Notes: generated by a model from the letters alone, not told the origin. A DNA stretch of 64,000 nt from Carposina sasakii (GCA_014607495.2 CP053150.1:12110495-12174494), one strand, 5' to 3'; numbered from the stretch's first letter, positions 1 to 48,193 are shown. Made by a program: numbers and translations.

Positions 1-196
1 CCGTGTCTAATGTGTATGTTTATTCAAAGTTTTACACACGTTTATCAAGGATTTTCAAGTTTCCAGTCGCGCATGTTAGAGAGCGAGTACATACTTACTC
101 CTTTTTTGTATGATCGTCCTCATTCATCAGAAATTAATTATAAATATTATAGACCATGGCTATATTAGTATAGTTCTTTGCCTAAGTAAGGTATTC

Positions 197-967
197 GGCG
201 GGAAAAGCTGGAAGGGTGCGGGTGTAATTTTATTATTATAATATGTTATATTTTGTTTACTTGTGATGTGAATCTAGTGCGTGTGCATGTTTTATATGCA
301 GGTAAGCTAAGTAAAACTAGTCTAAATACGATCTCTTCATGGGCTCATGTAAGTTCTTTCTGCAATTCTTTTTGATCTTTACTAATTTTAAACCCATTCT
401 TGAGGAATTTCCCAACGTTTCCATTCATGATCAATATCAACCATCATAAAAACAGAAATCATTTACTAAAGACAATGGCTGTATGGGTTTTGTAACCTTT
501 GCCTTTCCTTCGGGATAAACCTAAACAAAAAGACGGCTGTCATGTCACTGTCAGTGAAATCAGATTTGGCGGGAAAAGCTGGAACGGTTCGGATGTAATT
601 TTCTTGTAAAAAACAAAATTTATTTGTAAATGGCTTGCATGTGTCCGTTAAGTGATGTTTTCTGATAGATAAGTTATATTTTGTTTACTTGTGATGTGAA
701 TCTAGTACGTGTGCATGGTTTTATATGCAGGTAAGCTGAGTAAATCTTTAGTCGGTATACGATCTCTTCATGGGTTCATGTAAGTTGTTTCTGCAGTTCA
801 TTTTGATTTTAACTAATTTTGCATTCGCTTTTGAGGATTTTCCCGACGTTTCCATCCATTCATCATCATTATCATACATCATCATAAATTCAGAAATCAT
901 TTACTAAATATAATGGCTGTATGGGCTTAGTTCCCCTTGCCTTTCCTTCGGGATAAACTAAACAAAA
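197..967. repeat. Tandem pair of a ~370-bp interspersed repeat
   Basis: Two diverged copies lie head to tail, about 197-533 and 568-967. Both begin with GGCGGGAAAAGCTGGAA, pass through GATCTCTTCATGGG and end near CCTTTCCTTCGGGATAAAC. A third partial copy lies at about 41,900-42,055 (+) and a fourth at about 45,590-45,830 (-). No coding potential was seen. This is a dispersed repeat, family not identified. Bases 1-196 show nothing recognisable. Confidence 0.75.
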
Positions 968-1964
968 AAAATCAGCTGATTTCCTGATTTCAGTATTAGG
1001 TATTTTCAGTAGAGGTGTAAAGTAACGAATAAAAGCGTACCCGTATGTATTCGTTACTTTGACCATGAGTACTCGTTACTATCGTATCGTTACCGAACTC
1101 GTTACTTTTGATACCGCATATGGTATATAGTATGTATGTAGTATGGTAACGAGTCGAATCGACGTGAACTGTCGACGTAATATACCAAATTTGCAATAGA
1201 TTTACTATTTGGCAAATTTTAACCACAAATTTAAATTATATTACAAAGAATAGTAAAAAACTTTGACAATTTTTAAAATATGTTTAAGTACTTTAAACTA
1301 ACCTAATCAGTTATTTGAAATAAGCGCCCAGGTAGCACTAATGTCCAATCGGCATCTTTAAGTTGCCATGATCAGGTTGTCTTTCGGACATATCTTAAAG
1401 ATGACTATATGACAGCTTTGAAATTTCAACAATTGTACGGTTATCTGAAAGGTGGGTTTTTAATGTTCCCAAAACGATAAGTCTAGTAGTTGTCTTTATG
1501 ATGACATTTCTACATGGCATATAGATGACGTTATAAAGACATCTAAAAGTCAACAGATAATGGTTAACCAAAATTATCGGTAAAACAGTTATCCAATAGA
1601 TATCTTTCACGGGCTTTTTAAGGTTATGGAATGTCAAGCAAGAATCGGCGAAAACCAGCGAAAACGTAACACAGGAAGTTTTACTCCCAATAAAATATAG
1701 TGCAAATCATAGTGATACGTCGCAAAATTAACATATTTTGGAACGACAATCTCCAAGTAAGTGTGAATTTGTATTTTTTTATAACCGTCACATCACATAA
1801 CCATCTGTGAAATCCTCTTAACTTAGATTTGACATGGGCATTGAATTTCTAGGTTATACAGGCACAAAATCGGGAGAAGACGTTTTCGTTGGGACCAATA
1901 TCTGCATATCAAAGGTAACGTAAAACTTCCGATGAACAATTCTATATTAGTTAGATAGATAATT

Positions 1965-2267
1965 ATGGGGACTCCTGCGAAAGAGTTTAATAACGTTGTT
2001 TGGATTCTCGGAGGAGAAAACATTCCGAAACTATCCAAATTCAAATTTCCTTACTTGATAATTGGTAGGTATATCCATCATGCATGCGTGAATATTTTTG
2101 CATATATTTTGTATTGAAATATATTTGTTTAATATTTTACAGAGATTATTCGTGATCGCTTCGAAGGCTGCACGATTAAAGAGGTGAAGCATAAAATAGC
2201 GGACTGGCTTCGTCGAGGAGGCGATCGAATCAAATGCGCCACAGCAATAGCCAACAGACGGCTGTAA
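1965..2267 (+). CDS. Small two-exon ORF inside the element, copy 1 (unknown protein)
   Basis: Exon 1 is 1965-2064 and exon 2 is 2143-2267. The 78-bp intron has GTAGGT and TTTTACAG boundaries. The product is 74 residues, starts MGTPAKEFNN, and the second exon encodes a basic, helix-prone stretch (EIIRDRFEGCTIKEVKHK). An in-frame stop lies just upstream of this ATG, but further 5' exons cannot be excluded. I do not recognise the family. The same spliced structure and frame are kept in copy 2 (3215-3511), which supports a real coding unit carried by the element, possibly the 3' exons of a captured host gene or a reduced transposon protein. Confidence 0.4.
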
Positions 2268-2390
2268 AACGATGTTCCAAGGAATTTGCCGTGCTCTCTT
2301 TAAATTTTTTCATAATTTTTTCTATTTATTTGTTGATTAAAGAAAAAGTATTCCTCGATATATATTCTACGAAAAGAAAACATTATTTTT

Positions 2391-2507
2391 GAAGTATGCT
2401 AGCTGAAATATAGATGATAGATGAAATAATTTGATTGTTAACATATAATTTATATATTAACAATCAAATTATTTCATCTAACATCTATATTTCAGTTAGC
2501 ACGCTTC
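2391..2507. repeat. Internal ~51-bp palindrome of the CCCAGGTAGC element
   Basis: Arms 2391-2441 and 2457-2507 are near-perfect inverted repeats around a 15-bp AT-rich spacer. The same structure recurs in copy 2 at 3635-3685 and 3701-3751. It lies just downstream of the small ORF, so it could act as a 3' hairpin in a transcript or as a cruciform in DNA. It could equally be the relic of another insertion. Confidence 0.8.
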
Positions 2508-2910
2508 ATTGTCGCACGCCTGTCCCATATCTATAAATGAGATATCTTAAGGATGCCATTCGTTGTTGCCTTTAAGTTGCCGGCTTGTTAACATGGATAT
2601 CAGTAAATTGTATGCCCTTACAACGTCATCTTCTGGCTATGGACAATTGGATAACTTCACGTTATCATATTGGCAGCTGCTGCTGATATAGGTTAACTTT
2701 ATGCTAGCATATTGGTATTCATTATAAGATAGCTTATAGCCAACATTTAGACACGCATAGGTTAACAAAAAAGCGGACATTTGTCGCCTATTTGCTGTTC
2801 ATGAGATAACTTCTTGGACGATTAAAAAGTTATCCTAAACTTTTTTTGGTCGTCTTTTTGATGTCTAGTTGGTAACATATTGCTACCTGGGCGATTTAAA
2901 TTAACCGCAT

Positions 2911-4143
2911 CCCAGGTAGCACTAATGTCCAATCGGCATCTTTAAGTTGCCATGATCAGGTTGTCTTTCGGACATATCTTAAAGATGACTATATGACAGC
3001 TTTGAAATTTCAACAATTGTACGGTTATCTGAAAGGTGGGTTTTTAATGTTCCCAAAACGATAAGTCTAGTAGTTGTCTTTATGATGACATTTCTACATG
3101 GCATATAGATGACGTTATAAAGACATCTAAAAGTCAACAGATAATGGTTAACCAAAATTCGGTAAAACAGTTATCCAATAGATATCTTTAAATCAAATAC
3201 TGTATGGAACAGTAATGACGGACGAATTGACGAAGAACGTTGCTTGGATTCTCGGAGGAGAAAACATTCCGAAACTATCCAAATTCAAATTTCCTTACTT
3301 GATAATTGGTAGGTATATCCATCATGCATGCGTGAATATTTTTGCATATATTTTGTATTGAAATATCTTTGTTTAATATTTTACAGAGATTATTCGTGAT
3401 CGCTTCGAAGGCTGCACGATTAAAGAGGTGGAGCATAAAATAGCGGACTGGCTTCGTCGAGGAGGCGATCGAATCAAATGCGCCACAGCAATAGCCAACA
3501 GACGGCTGTAAAACGATGTTCCAAGGAATTTGCCGTGCTCTCTTTAAATTTTTTCATAATTTTTTCTATTTATTTGTCGATTAAAGAAAAAGTATTCCTC
3601 GATATATATTCTACGAAAAGAAAACATTATTTTTGAAGTATGCTAGCTGAAATATAGATGATAGATGAAATAATTTGATTGTTAACATATAATTTATATA
3701 TTAACAATCAAATTATTTCATCTAACATCTATATTTCAGTTAGCACGCTTCATTGTCGCACGCCTGTCCCATATCTATAAATGAGATATCTTAAGGATGC
3801 CATTCGTTGTTGCCTTTAAGTTGCCGGCTTGTTAACATGGATATCAGTAAATTGTATGCCCTTACAACGTCATCTTCTGGCTATGGACAATTGGATAACT
3901 TCACGTTATCATATTGGCAGCTGATATAGGTTAACTTTATGCTGGCATCTTAGAGCTGGCATATTGGTATTCATTATAAGATAGCTTATAGCCAACATTT
4001 AGACACGCATAGGTTAACAAAAAAGCGGACATTTGTCGCCTATTTGCTGTTCATGAGATAACTTCTTGGACGATTAAAAAGTTATCCTAAACTTTTTTTG
4101 GTCGTCTTTTTGATGTCTAGTTGGTAACATATTGCTACCTGGG
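2911..4143. mobile_element. Inserted element with CCCAGGTAGC termini, copy 2
   Basis: Nearly identical to copy 1 and in the same orientation, 19 bp away (2892-2910). It ends CCCAGGTAGC...GCTACCTGGG and is flanked by AT on both sides (2909-2910 and 4144-4145). Relative to copy 1 it lacks about 375 bp upstream of the small ORF and has a 12-bp-scale rearrangement near 3930-3960. Either two insertions or a tandem duplication within the hAT element would explain the pair. Confidence 0.65.
3215..3511 (+). CDS. Small two-exon ORF inside the element, copy 2 (unknown protein)
   Basis: Exon 1 is 3215-3308 and exon 2 is 3387-3511, joined in the same phase as copy 1. The product has 72 residues and starts MTDELTKNVAWILGG. 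The first residues differ from copy 1 because the upstream sequence is a different junction, yet both start codons are in frame with the shared WILGGENIPKL segment. Function unknown. Confidence 0.4.
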
Positions 4144-4545
4144 ATCACGCTTATTGGTAGAACATACGATCAAACACAAACGTATCAATACACCGAAACA
4201 GTGTAAAAAAAACCCATGATACGAAACATGCGAGTAACGAGACGAATTCCTGGGTAACGTTTCGTTACTCGGTACTTGATGCAGTACCCGTTACTCAGTA
4301 ACAAATACATACGGTTTATTACAGCTGTAATTTTCAGATTTCATGTTTTTTTTCATTAGCAATTATTTAATTCTAAATGGGCGCCGTGATCTTTGCATTT
4401 AATTTTGTTGAAATAAAAATAACATATTTAAACAAAAGTTTAAACAATTATAAAGTAGGCCTATGATGATGTGATGATATCAAGCAAATCTGTGATAAAG
4501 TTGACTGTTTCTTTTAGAGTGATTTATGTGAAATATTTTAACAAA

Positions 4546-5278
4546 ATGAGTTTGGAGAACGACACCTTTTTATATTATGCTTACGGAAGTAATTTATTGA
4601 AAAGAAGAATTCATATTAATAACCCATCTGCAGAGTTTATTGGTATCGGTAAACTGGATGTATGTTGACTTGTGTTTTAAGTAGAAATTACTTATATTGA
4701 TATTTTTTTACTAAGTACTTAATATTTTGTTTTGTCAGGATCATCATTTGGATTTTATTAAATACTCTGATCACTGGCGAGGCACCTCAGCTACTATCAT
4801 TCCAATAGATAACACATATGTATGGGGAGCTATTTGGAAAGTACACATGAAAGACATGCCGGCTCTAGATAGGTGGGTGTTATAATGCTGCTTTCAAGTC
4901 TGATGCATCAAAATATAACTAAAATTTAGATGGTCTGAACCTGAACCTATTTTTAAACATTAATTGTTACATAAATTACTTTTTTACAGACAAGAAGGAG
5001 TTGATACTAATTGGTATTTTCCTAAAACAGTAAATGTCACTACTGAAGATGGGACTGTACTTCAGTGTAGAACTTATCAGCAAACAATTAACCCTCCTGC
5101 TTGTATAGACCATGAAGAATTACCATTGGATAGAAGACCATCTATTACTTACCTAGATTGTATAATTAAGGGTGCCATTGAATGTAATTTACCTGAAGGG
5201 TACATTGACAAACTAAAAAGAATACCACATAATGGACAAGATGCATCACCAAAAATGATTCAGAAATTGAAATTATAA
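4546..5278 (+). CDS. Gamma-glutamylcyclotransferase, paralogue 1
   Basis: Three exons: 4546-4659, 4739-4872 and 4990-5278, joined in phase to give 178 residues. GGCT releases 5-oxoproline from gamma-glutamyl dipeptides in the cytosolic gamma-glutamyl (glutathione) cycle. The N-terminus carries the family substrate-binding signature YAYGSNL (residues 11-17). The third exon begins with the catalytic-loop motif RQEGV, whose Glu (residue 85) aligns with the catalytic Glu98 of human GGCT. VWGAIWK, conserved in the family, lies in exon 2. Length is close to that of the human enzyme (188 aa). I chose the ATG at 4546 because it starts directly before the conserved domain; an in-frame ATG at 4471 would add 25 residues. 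It lies 474 bp upstream of a paralogue in the same orientation, an evident tandem duplication. All active-site features look intact. Confidence 0.88.
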
Positions 5279-5325
5279 AAATCTTTAGTAAAATCACTAT
5301 CTATGTATGACCTATTGATATTTTC

Positions 5326-5331
5326 ATTAAA
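5326..5331 (+). other. Possible poly(A) signal of GGCT paralogue 1
   Basis: ATTAAA, the common variant hexamer, lies 48 bp after the stop codon and is followed by a T-rich tract. Assigned by position and motif only. Confidence 0.35.
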
Positions 5332-5752
5332 CTATATTTTATGTAAATTTTATTTTTTTCTGTTTTAAAAATACCAACTAGCAGCATCAGGTATAAGCTA
5401 CTACACAACATTTATGAATGCATGTATGTTAATATGTGTTTTAGGTTGTTCCTATGTATCACACACAAACTAACAAGTTGCTGTACCACCTACATTTTAT
5501 TACTGGCAAAACTAGATTTACTTTTTTTTGTATTTGAGCAAAGGTTGCTGCAACTAGTTGCAATTGCTTTTTGTTCTCAAGTTTTTGGACAAAACTTCTC
5601 TATTGATAGAATTATGACAAGTTAGGTTACCTATTTGTTGCCAGAACTGCCAAAAAAATGTAATTTTTAAATTACATAGAAAATGGACTTTTAAATATTG
5701 TTTTAATGTATTTACATTTTAGATTCTTTTATTATTTTGTTAACTATAAGAA
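5332..5752. other. Intergenic spacer between the two GGCT paralogues
   Basis: AT-rich, with no supported exon. It must contain the 5' untranslated region and promoter of paralogue 2 if that gene has its own promoter, but I see no clear core promoter motif. Confidence 0.5.
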
Positions 5753-7438
5753 ATGTTGAAGTCACAGATCAAAATACCCAATACGTTTTTATATTTTGCT
5801 TATGGAAGCAATTTATATTCCCGCCGTATTTTGATGCACAATACTACAGCTGAATTTGTCTGCATAGCACGGCTAGAAGTGAGTTTCGAATACCTTTTTA
5901 AAAATCATAATCGTGCCTTCGCAAGCACTGATCTAGCATCATTGTATGTACTCATGGACTTAACCCCGAGGACTCCAATAACCTCCTCCTCCTAGCCAAG
6001 GCCGGCCCGCCCATACGGCGAACGGAGCAGTCGCTCCAGAGGCGCCAAATCCTAGAGGGCGCCTATGTGGTAAAGAAAGATATAGGTATATACTAGTGGA
6101 CGCCCGCGACTCCGTCCGCGTGGACTACAGAAAAAACAAAATGTCGAAATTATTCGGGATAAAATCATTTTCCCGGGATAAAAAGTATATATTAAGTGGG
6201 ACCTGTCAAAATATATTACTGAAAACTGCAAGACGCTCAATGGGCGTGGCTATGAGTATGTAACCGATAGAATTAGTGAGGTCTCTCTCTCACGGGTCGT
6301 TTCTTTCCCTCGCCAGATTTTTCGTGCATCTTAAATATAAAGAATATACATACTTACTCTTGCTTAAATATCAAATTAATATATATTGAGAGTCGGACCT
6401 CAATTTTTTATATTTAAATTAATTTTGTATTGGAAAATATATCCAATAGCCCTACTATAGGTATATTCGATAAAATTATAATACAGACATGTTTTAAATT
6501 TTTAAGAATTACAGACTAGATTTCATAAGATATTCGAAGCTATGGGGTGGGCCAATAGCCACACTGGTGCCTACAGCTAATGCCCACGTTTGGGGTGTTA
6601 TTTGGAGGCTTGCATCTGAGGACCTAGTATCCCTAGATTCGTAAGTATAAAACTAAAGAATTATTACCAGGTTACATTATCTTCATTAGGAAAGAACATA
6701 CATATTATAAATAAGCCAATTGCTCTATAACAAATTGTCAACGACCTTGTATCGAGACATAATATAAGCGACTATAGACCTTCGCTGTTTCGTCCTGCAC
6801 TACAAAACTATATATTTTATCATGCCATGTTCTATTTCTACTTGGGGTCCGTTTTTCTTCCATCTCGTTTGTCACCCATAGCTTATAAGTACTTAAAACA
6901 ATAAGGCGCGTCCCTCCTGCATGTTTTATTTAGGAAAACATGTGTGTCTCACTGCTCATCTGCTAAATAAGTTAACAGGCATACTAATTTATTTTCCAGG
7001 CAGAAAGGGGTGGCTATAAAACAATATTACATAAAGTATCTAACGGTTCAGTCTTGTTACATGGGTTCATTTATTTGCCGTACTTACATCCAGAAAATCA
7101 ATCCTTTACCGAGAGGTGATCGGGACCCGATTCCCCTGGAACGATGGCCATCTTCCACGTACAAGAAAGTGCTGATTCGAGGAGCGATTGAACACAAGTT
7201 GCCAGATTATTACATAAGATATCTCCGGAGATTAAAGGACAATGGAGATAAGGGTTCCTTCAGAATGATATGGCTCCTTTATCGATACGCCAGGGACCCG
7301 CCGTGTGAGTGCAAAGTGCCCGGTGTCATACCTCGGATACCTATGAAACTGGACTTGAAGGCCAGGAGGAAGAATCCGAGCTTGAAGATAAAAAAGAAAG
7401 TAGTATTGGACCTAAAGACCAAAGTTAAAGGAAAGTAA
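5753..7438 (+). CDS. Gamma-glutamylcyclotransferase-like paralogue 2, catalytic Glu replaced
   Basis: Three exons: 5753-5878, 6507-6640 and 7000-7438, giving 232 residues. Exon 2 is 134 nt, exactly as in paralogue 1, and both introns sit at the same protein positions. The signature YFAYGSNL is kept (residues 14-21), as is VWGVIWR. The exon 2 acceptor is TTTTTAAG at 6506: the more obvious ACAG at 6514 would break the frame, while this one gives ENYRLDFIRYS, matching the family. The catalytic-loop motif reads SQKGV instead of RQEGV, so the catalytic Glu is Lys89. A basic C-terminal tail (about residues 200-232, rich in Lys/Arg) extends beyond the usual length. Intron 1 holds a repeat insertion. 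It is probably not a normal cyclotransferase; it could be a pseudo-enzyme, a diverged function or a decaying gene, although the frame is intact. Confidence 0.8.
5985..6240 (+). repeat. Interspersed repeats in intron 1 of GGCT paralogue 2
   Basis: Two adjoining repeats. About 5990-6075 is a GC-rich fragment containing GGCGAACGGAGCAGTCGCTCC. About 6094-6240 is a truncated copy of the dispersed repeat that begins TAGTGGACGCCCGCGACTCC and contains AAAATGTCGAAATTATTCGG; fuller copies lie at 46,723-47,050, 55,677-56,000 and 62,409-62,712. Confidence 0.7.
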
Positions 7439-7451
7439 CACATTTACCGAA

Positions 7452-7457
7452 AATAAA
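7452..7457 (+). other. Poly(A) signal of GGCT paralogue 2
   Basis: Canonical AATAAA 13 bp after the stop codon of paralogue 2. Its presence argues that this copy is still a complete transcription unit. Confidence 0.45.
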
Positions 7458-7984
7458 TTACGCTCGTAATTGAAAAATCAATTTTATTTTGAGAATTGTA
7501 TAGGCTTTGCTTTTAACTTGGTATAAAATATTATTCAAACAAGGGGTATTTTGTAAGGATACATTTTGATATTTAAAACTTTATTTTACTACCTTCAATA
7601 ACTTTTATTATTAAGTAATATTATATTAAAATTATTATTAATAGGTACTCGGTTCTCATTAATTAAATTAAATATAAATTGTACACTATCTCAATCGTTT
7701 GGTGAATTGTATCTTAAATTGAGCATAGAGCACAACGCCACCCCGACACTTAGATAAACACTCACGCACACGAGGAACACATCATTTGGAAATTATTTTA
7801 TCAGTCAATATAATTATGAATAATATAATTACTAAAATGAGGTAATGTAACTGCCTGCCTTCCTAGGTGGAAATCACATTGAAATGTAAATACTGATATT
7901 TGTAATAAGAGCGTATGTAAAATAAATTATAGCAGCCCGCAGGGAACGTTGTGTGAGGCAACGTTGTGCGAGACTTGTCGCAGC

Positions 7985-8082
7985 CACCCCCACGGGCGAC
8001 CCGCCCCTTGATTACGTAACTTGCAGTAGCAGAGGCGAAGCAATGCGATAGCGAAAATTGTGAATTACGCCTCGCGCTCGTT

Positions 8083-8119
<37 letters not shown>

Positions 8120-8190
8120 TTTCGCTATCGCATTGCTTCGGCTCTGCTGCTGCAAGTTAGGTAATAGCCCTGCGGGCTAGCGTGCCCACG
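7985..8190. repeat. TIR repeat with (AC)n core
   Basis: Left arm about 8013-8061 (ACGTAACTTGCAGTAGCAGA, GCGAAGCAATGCGATAGCGA) is inverted at about 8117-8165, and the outer right end reads TAATAGCCCTGCG. A (CA)n microsatellite of about 34 bp fills the loop at 8085-8116. Related elements lie at 13,351-13,509, where the insertion can be dated against a paralogous target, and at 40,440-40,590. Confidence 0.7.
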
Positions 8191-8632
8191 TTAGTCATAG
8201 TTACATGCGGGTGGAGTGGCTGGCCTCGCTCGATCGAGTCATCTGATCAAATATAACTCTGATTATATATAGTCATTTATATCGCAAAACATTCTGTCGC
8301 GTTTTCTATAACAATTTCATAATGTCCAAGCATTGATAGACCATCGTCTAGCTCACTACGATGAAAATGTTTGCGCGTATAAAACATAAGGTGGAACAAA
8401 TAATATGGCTCTAACATTTAACATTACACTTAACGGTACCTACAACATTTTCATAAATTGAGCAAAAGGCACTATGCAATTTCTAAACGTAAAGAAATAT
8501 TTGGATCTACACTTTGGAAATTATTTTCAAAATGGAGGGAAGAATGCGTCAGATAATTTAGCCTGATTATAATCAGTAATGCAATGTGCCTTGAGCCCAC
8601 ACCTCGACCGCTGCCAGTCGCCGTACACCTAA

Positions 8633-8921
8633 GGCTCAATTTACACCGCCGCGGAATGGAATGGAACGGAAGTTTTTGTACATCGCATAATGAACTTTAT
8701 GTCAAGTGTATAACAAACTAACTACGAGTGTAAAAAAAAGTCGCGCGTCTTCCGCGGAATCCTCGCGCATTCTCGAGAACTCTCCGATGATTTGACGTAA
8801 CGGAATTTGGAAATTATCGCTGATGATATAAATATATAAAGATATAAAGTTCATTATGCTATATACGATTTCGCTGCAAAAATTCGCTTCCGTTCCATTC
8901 TGCGGCGGTGTAAATTGAGCC
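8633..8921. mobile_element. MITE with ~38-bp terminal inverted repeats
   Basis: Ends are GGCTCAATTTACACCGCCGC and its inverse, extending to about 38 bp including GGAATGGAACGGAAG. TAA flanks both sides (8630-8632 and 8922-8924). A 3-bp TWA target duplication is typical of PIF/Harbinger elements, so I infer that superfamily. No ORF. Confidence 0.75.
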
Positions 8922-8924
8922 TAA

Positions 8925-11619
8925 AGATATTGAGTTATACAAAAATACTATTTAGCCATGCTTACTGCAATATCTCTTACCCAACCAAATTAGATCAACT
9001 TCCATTCCCGTGGCACATATATTTTTTTGAAAAAAATACAGGGCACAAAATTAGTGAATGTTTCACAATGTCGTAATTTACAGAGATATGGACCGCGCTA
9101 CTCGTATACCAATATGTATCGTCATGTGTACCCACACAGTCAACAAGCCTGCACTCCGGAAGGCTGGACGTCAGAAGGCACTCGTTATTACCCTTATCAA
9201 AGTTATCATTAGTTATTACTATAACCGCTCCAGCCGAGCGGACCTCGGCCGGCGCACACTAACAGGACTGTTGCAGAATCTAAGTTTGGTTGAATATATA
9301 TTTATCATACATTACTGAGAAATTGCTTAGTATATATTATTAGTTTAATATTATACATAGTAGGCATTTTAGCTAGCGTAACATACAAATAGTATAAATA
9401 GGCTAATATATTTTACGGCGTCAACTATTGTATAATTGGTACTTAATTTCAACATTAGAACAAACGAAATACTAACCAAACTATTTTATAAATTTAATTA
9501 CATTAATATTGTCAGAAACCTTCATACAAATGTATTGTTGACTACCGGAGACAGTTCACTACTGAGTGTTGGACAGTAATATATGAAGGGATTTTGATGC
9601 CAAGATCGATAAACCCACTTCAATTGTTAAGGTACAGACAAATTTAAAATTAATATATAAATGATTGAAAATTATAGTAATAAACTTATCATACATATAT
9701 TGTATATTTAATTATGTATCTGCATTGACTACACAAGCCCACACATAAATATATAAGCTATATTGGTCTTGCATAATTAGCTAGACTTTGGCTATATGCA
9801 TAGTATATTTATGCTAATACATAGTTATGTAACAATAATGGCATGTATTTTATCAATTGCATTAAAATTCATACAGAACACATCGATTTCAATTATATAA
9901 CCTGCTGACCAGATCAACAATATCGTCATATATCTATGTCGCAAGCATATTGTCTAATCGGGCAATTTCTATATTGTCTAAGCATGTGAACAATATGAGA
10001 CAATAATTTGCAACTTGTTAACTTAAAAGTTGTAAAATAATATAACCTAATTAACTAAGCGGCTTCTAGCCTAATAAAATTTAAAGTCCATACAATTCGA
10101 AATGCCTAGGCAGAATATAATATGCCCGATTTTACAATTTGCCTTCGACATCTACATTGCAACCATCAATAACACAGCAAGAACTAACAGTAGTATAGAT
10201 TATCTAATTTTAGTTTTGTCTAATTGTGTGAAGTCTTTGGTGGTTAAATCCGATTATGTTATTTCTCCAATTACACAAATAAATGGTAAAAGGGCTAGGG
10301 AAGAGATTGAGTATTAAAACAGTTGCATAATATTGCGTCGATACAAACAAGTGATGAATTTGAATCCATTTAATAAGTGCTTATAACATAACAACGATCA
10401 TAATGGACAAATTTCCATTTCAAACACGAATTTCAAAATGTTAAAAGTATAGAATGTAAAATATCGATTAAAATTAACTAGTGAACGATTATTTATCTAA
10501 CTCTAAAAACTAAAACTAGTTCTCAAGTTATGATTTTCAGGAATTATAGTATGATTCGCATGTCTCATCGTCCCACAAAATGAAATGTTTTCTAGTTCAT
10601 ATATCTAGTTCTATAGTTATTTCAATCATCATTTTTAGATATACTTATTTCATTTTACTTAATATAATGTGTATAATAATAAAATGGAAACCTGTCCATT
10701 TATTTTTTAGTAACAAATTCATCATTGTTTGCAAAAATATGGAACTGAAGGAATTTTGTAAAAATGAAGAAATTAATAATAATTTGTACACAATCTTATA
10801 CAATACACCTGTACACACTTTACATCTTAGACGGTAAACTTAATCATTAATAGGCTTCGTCAAATATGACATCGATACAACTATTTAATTGAGGTAAGCT
10901 ATATAGGATTCATATTGCGTCGTTACAACATCGCTTCAGCAAAAATATTAATTTCCTGATATGAAACTAATCGTCAGACGAAATGAAACGCGTCGCGTCA
11001 ACAATATTAACAAGTTATTTAGCTAGATGCACTTGCCAGAGCAGACTCCCGGGGAAGGCTCAATAACTGCCTTAACGTTAATTCTAAGTCAAATAAAAAA
11101 TCAGTTGCGCTCGAATCGAACAATAATGTAGTGCGCCGTATTGGCGACCGATAAAATACATACATCGACGTTTTTACTCACAGTATAATATCTCTCACAC
11201 TCGCAAGTCACATAAAATCGTACATATAAAATAAATAAAACAACGTGTCGAACATTTCACTAGCTACACTTACAACTAGGATTCGAAGAGTCGCTCGCAA
11301 GGGCGATCGACTTGAGGTAGATAATAAGCGCTTCTGTGTCGCCAAACCTATCTCGCCAACCATCGTATTCAACCGAGAGACGATTCTCGATAACAACTCA
11401 CAAAAAACGTAAAACTGTTAGACAAGAATGAAATAGAAAATAGAGGCTTTTCACAATTGCAACAACAAGAAAATATGTAGTTAAAATAACTGCCATCTAT
11501 TAAATAAAGCTAGATACGCGAGTCGAACGCATCACAGTCTGTGAGCGAGGAGAATAGAACACAGCAGTCCGGTTGCGTGAACACAGGTGGTGTGCGGTTT
11601 GGCGATGGGCCCCGGCCGG
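8925..11619. other. Intergenic region and presumed InR 3' untranslated region
   Basis: AT-rich, with no supported gene on either strand; the short ORFs lack homology, codon structure or splice context. The part next to 11,619 should be the 3' UTR of InR on the - strand. One minus-strand AATAAA (TTTATT on +, about 10,698-10,703) is a candidate poly(A) signal, giving a UTR of about 0.9 kb, unproven. Confidence 0.4.

Positions 11620-48193
<36,574 letters not shown>

Larger units (their letters stand above)
1327..2891. mobile_element. Inserted element with CCCAGGTAGC termini, copy 1
   Basis: The element starts CCCAGGTAGCACTAATG and ends with the inverse CATATTGCTACCTGGG. The flanking dinucleotide is CG on both sides (1325-1326 and 2892-2893), so the target duplication is short or coincidental. 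It contains a small spliced ORF (1965-2267) and a strong internal palindrome (2391-2507). The segment of about 1612-1985 is absent from copy 2. Superfamily not recognised. Confidence 0.65.
1010..4329. mobile_element. Non-autonomous hAT-type DNA transposon
   Basis: The ends are TAGAGGTGTAA on the left and the reverse complement of TACAGCTGTAA on the right. They are flanked by a perfect 8-bp direct repeat ATTTTCAG (1002-1009 and 4330-4337), the target-duplication length of hAT elements. Subterminal sequence on both sides is full of GTTACTCG/CGAGTAAC-like motifs, as often seen for hAT transposase binding. No transposase is present. Most of the interior is two later insertions (1327-2891 and 2911-4143); the hAT sequence itself is only about 520 bp. 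Confidence 0.8.

Noticed and set aside
6507..6515. Obvious ACAG acceptor for exon 2 of GGCT paralogue 2.
   Set aside because: It gives a stop within 20 codons. The TTTTTAAG acceptor 8 bp upstream gives the family sequence in phase.
9027..10837. Short ORFs (9027-9318, 10,102-10,317, 10,580-10,837) as small genes.
   Set aside because: No homology, splice context or biased composition; the length is expected by chance in AT-rich DNA.
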